NCBI GenBank assembly: GCA_015067375.1
Contig: SVMQ01000117.1
Span: 1 to 6,968 of the forward strand
Length of the DNA: 6,968 nt
Reading direction: 5' to 3'
Source of the DNA: Oscillospiraceae bacterium
Lineage (GTDB): Bacteria; Bacillota; Clostridia; Oscillospirales; Ruminococcaceae
How positions within the stretch are numbered: position 1 is the first letter of the stretch; every line of letters begins with the position of its first letter. The translations under genes and the position numbers were made by a program. The notes beneath the pieces are model-generated. The model had not been told where the DNA came from and did not search any database. It saw only the letters and a program-made list of their open reading frames with translations. Shown piece after piece: positions 5,842 to 6,968 of this stretch.

Positions 5842-6396
5842 ATGCTGAATTTTATCAGCGAGGCAGGTGCGACAGAAGTCGAGGCTTCACGCGAGTGGTA
5901 TGAAGCACTGGTTTCTATCAATCCCACTACCATCATTTTCACTCTGATAAATGTGTTCATCATCTTCCTTATCTTCAGGATATTCCTGTACAAGCCCGTA
6001 TGCAAGATACTTGACCAGCGAAACGAGATGTCAGCTAAGGAGATAGCTGACGCTCAGGCTGCAAAGGAATCCGCGCAGAAAACCGAGCAGGAGTACCTTG
6101 CAAGGCTCGCTGATGCAAAGGCTGAGGCTGCTGAGATCATGAAGCAGGCTACAGTAAGAGCGCAGGCGCGCGAGGAAGAGATCATCTCCGATGCCAATCA
6201 GAAGGCGTCCGAGATCAGAGCCAAGGCTGAGGAGTCTATTGAACGCGACAAGAAGCGCGCAATGAACGAGATTAAGGATGAGATCTCCGATATCGTAATT
6301 CTTGCAGCTACCAAGGTCGTTGAAAAGGAGATCTCGGCTAAGGATAACGAGGAGATCATCTCCAATTTCTTAGTGAACGTCGGCAAAGAGGACTGA
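5842..6396 (+). CDS. atpF: F-type ATP synthase subunit b
   Basis: A 184-residue peripheral-stalk subunit that holds F1 still against the turning rotor. A single membrane helix at about 28-50 (PTTIIFTLINVFIIFLIFRIFLY with R46 near the end) leads into KPVCKILDQR (51-60), the usual junction of b subunits. Residues 60-165 are a highly charged, Ala/Glu/Lys-rich helix expected to form the dimeric right-handed coiled coil. The C-terminus (165-184) should bind subunit delta, encoded by the next gene. The 27 residues before the membrane helix are longer and more acidic than the short leader usual in b subunits. There is one b gene here, so a homodimer is likely unless a b' gene lies elsewhere. It lies 36 bases after atpE and 27 bases before atpH. 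Confidence 0.95.
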   Translation: MLNFISEAGATEVEASREWYEALVSINPTTIIFTLINVFIIFLIFRIFLYKPVCKILDQRNEMSAKEIADAQAAKESAQKTEQEYLARLADAKAEAAEIMKQATVRAQAREEEIISDANQKASEIRAKAEESIERDKKRAMNEIKDEISDIVILAATKVVEKEISAKDNEEIISNFLVNVGKED

Positions 6397-6423
6397 TGTC
6401 CGCTGACCTAATGGAGAATATTT

Positions 6424-6968
6424 ATGAACGACAAGGCTGAAAAGGTATACAGCGAAGCTTTTTTTGAGCTGTGCGTCGAGGAATGTCCCGACAGGCTGAA
6501 GGATATCTCAGATGAGCTTTCCGCACTGGAGGCTATATTCTGTGATAATCCCGAGCTTGCTAAGCTTATGGGTACTCCTACGATCTCAGCGGACGAAAAG
6601 CTGTCGCTTATCAAGGATATCATCAAAAGCGGAAACGTTTCCGAGTTTACGGGAAATCTGCTCTGCCTGCTTGCAGAAAAGGGTCGTTTCGGATGCTTTG
6701 AGGGTATCGTGAAGTGCTTCCGTACAAAATACAACGAGCACTTTAAGATCGCCGAGATAGTTGTTACAACAAGCACGCCGCTTACTGAGGATATGCGCGC
6801 AAAGATCGCCGCAAGAATGTCCGAGGTGACGGGCAAGACGGTCACTATCCGTGAAAAGCTTGACCCCGATATCATCGGCGGTATCGTTATCGACTACGGC
6901 AGCACACGCTATGACGGCAGCGTCAGAGCAAGACTCAATGCGATAAAGAACGAGCTTGGCTCGGTAGA
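6424..6968 (+). CDS. atpH: F-type ATP synthase subunit delta (right-hand end cut off)
   Basis: The frame is open from the ATG at 6424 to the window edge, giving 181 whole codons with no stop. Delta subunits are normally about 180 residues, so only a few codons should be missing. Delta (OSCP homologue) sits on top of F1 and joins it to the b stalk. The N-terminal helical domain is at about 1-105, with the usual early YSEAFFEL. The C-terminal domain contains the family signature IIGGIVIDYGSTRYDGSVRA (150-169) followed by RLNAIKNEL. GGAG (6413-6416) lies 7 bases before the ATG. Six cysteines (C17, C21, C40, C81, C91, C98) are more than usual for this subunit. The order b-delta predicts atpA, atpG, atpD and atpC to the right of the window. 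Confidence 0.94.
   Translation, partial: MNDKAEKVYSEAFFELCVEECPDRLKDISDELSALEAIFCDNPELAKLMGTPTISADEKLSLIKDIIKSGNVSEFTGNLLCLLAEKGRFGCFEGIVKCFRTKYNEHFKIAEIVVTTSTPLTEDMRAKIAARMSEVTGKTVTIREKLDPDIIGGIVIDYGSTRYDGSVRARLNAIKNELGSV

Overview
The window looks like chromosomal core DNA from an anaerobic, low-to-mid GC Gram-positive bacterium of the class Clostridia, most likely Ruminococcus or a close relative in the Oscillospiraceae. This assignment is from protein character and gene order, not from a search. All genes lie on the + strand, and no mobile element, CRISPR array, tRNA or rRNA was seen.

Region 1 (1-738): the C-terminal end of an acyl/acetyl-CoA synthetase (AMP-forming family) is followed by a cytoplasmic cyclophilin-type peptidyl-prolyl isomerase. 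Both are closed off by a strong intrinsic terminator.

Region 2 (739-3889): a non-coding gap holds a near-consensus housekeeping promoter. It drives three cell-envelope genes: a membrane-anchored NodB-fold polysaccharide/peptidoglycan deacetylase, a bactofilin with a long low-complexity N-terminal arm, and a single-pass membrane protein with an extracytoplasmic domain that may be related to the IseA inhibitor family.

Region 3 (3889-6968): the start of the F-type ATP synthase operon, in the order atpZ-atpI-atpB-atpE-atpF-atpH (the last is cut a few codons short by the window edge). The F1 genes alpha, gamma, beta and epsilon are expected to follow outside the window. The third envelope gene overlaps the atpZ start (TGATG), and I see no terminator between the promoter near 880 and the window end. 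The wall module and the ATP synthase may therefore share a transcript.

The most notable points are: (a) the c subunit carries a Na+-type ion site with two carboxylates (E44 and E77, plus T78, T79 and Y82), which suggests a sodium-coupled enzyme; (b) the three Fo membrane subunits have extended N-termini predicted to lie outside the membrane, acidic in a and b; (c) the wall-morphogenesis genes are translationally coupled to the ATP synthase operon; (d) the bactofilin carries a repetitive Q/A/P arm ending in a G/Y/N-rich tandem repeat; and (e) RNA hairpins precede atpB and atpE, where subunit stoichiometry has to change. No clearly undescribed multi-gene system was identified. The wall-gene/ATP-synthase linkage and the unassigned envelope protein are the best candidates for something new.
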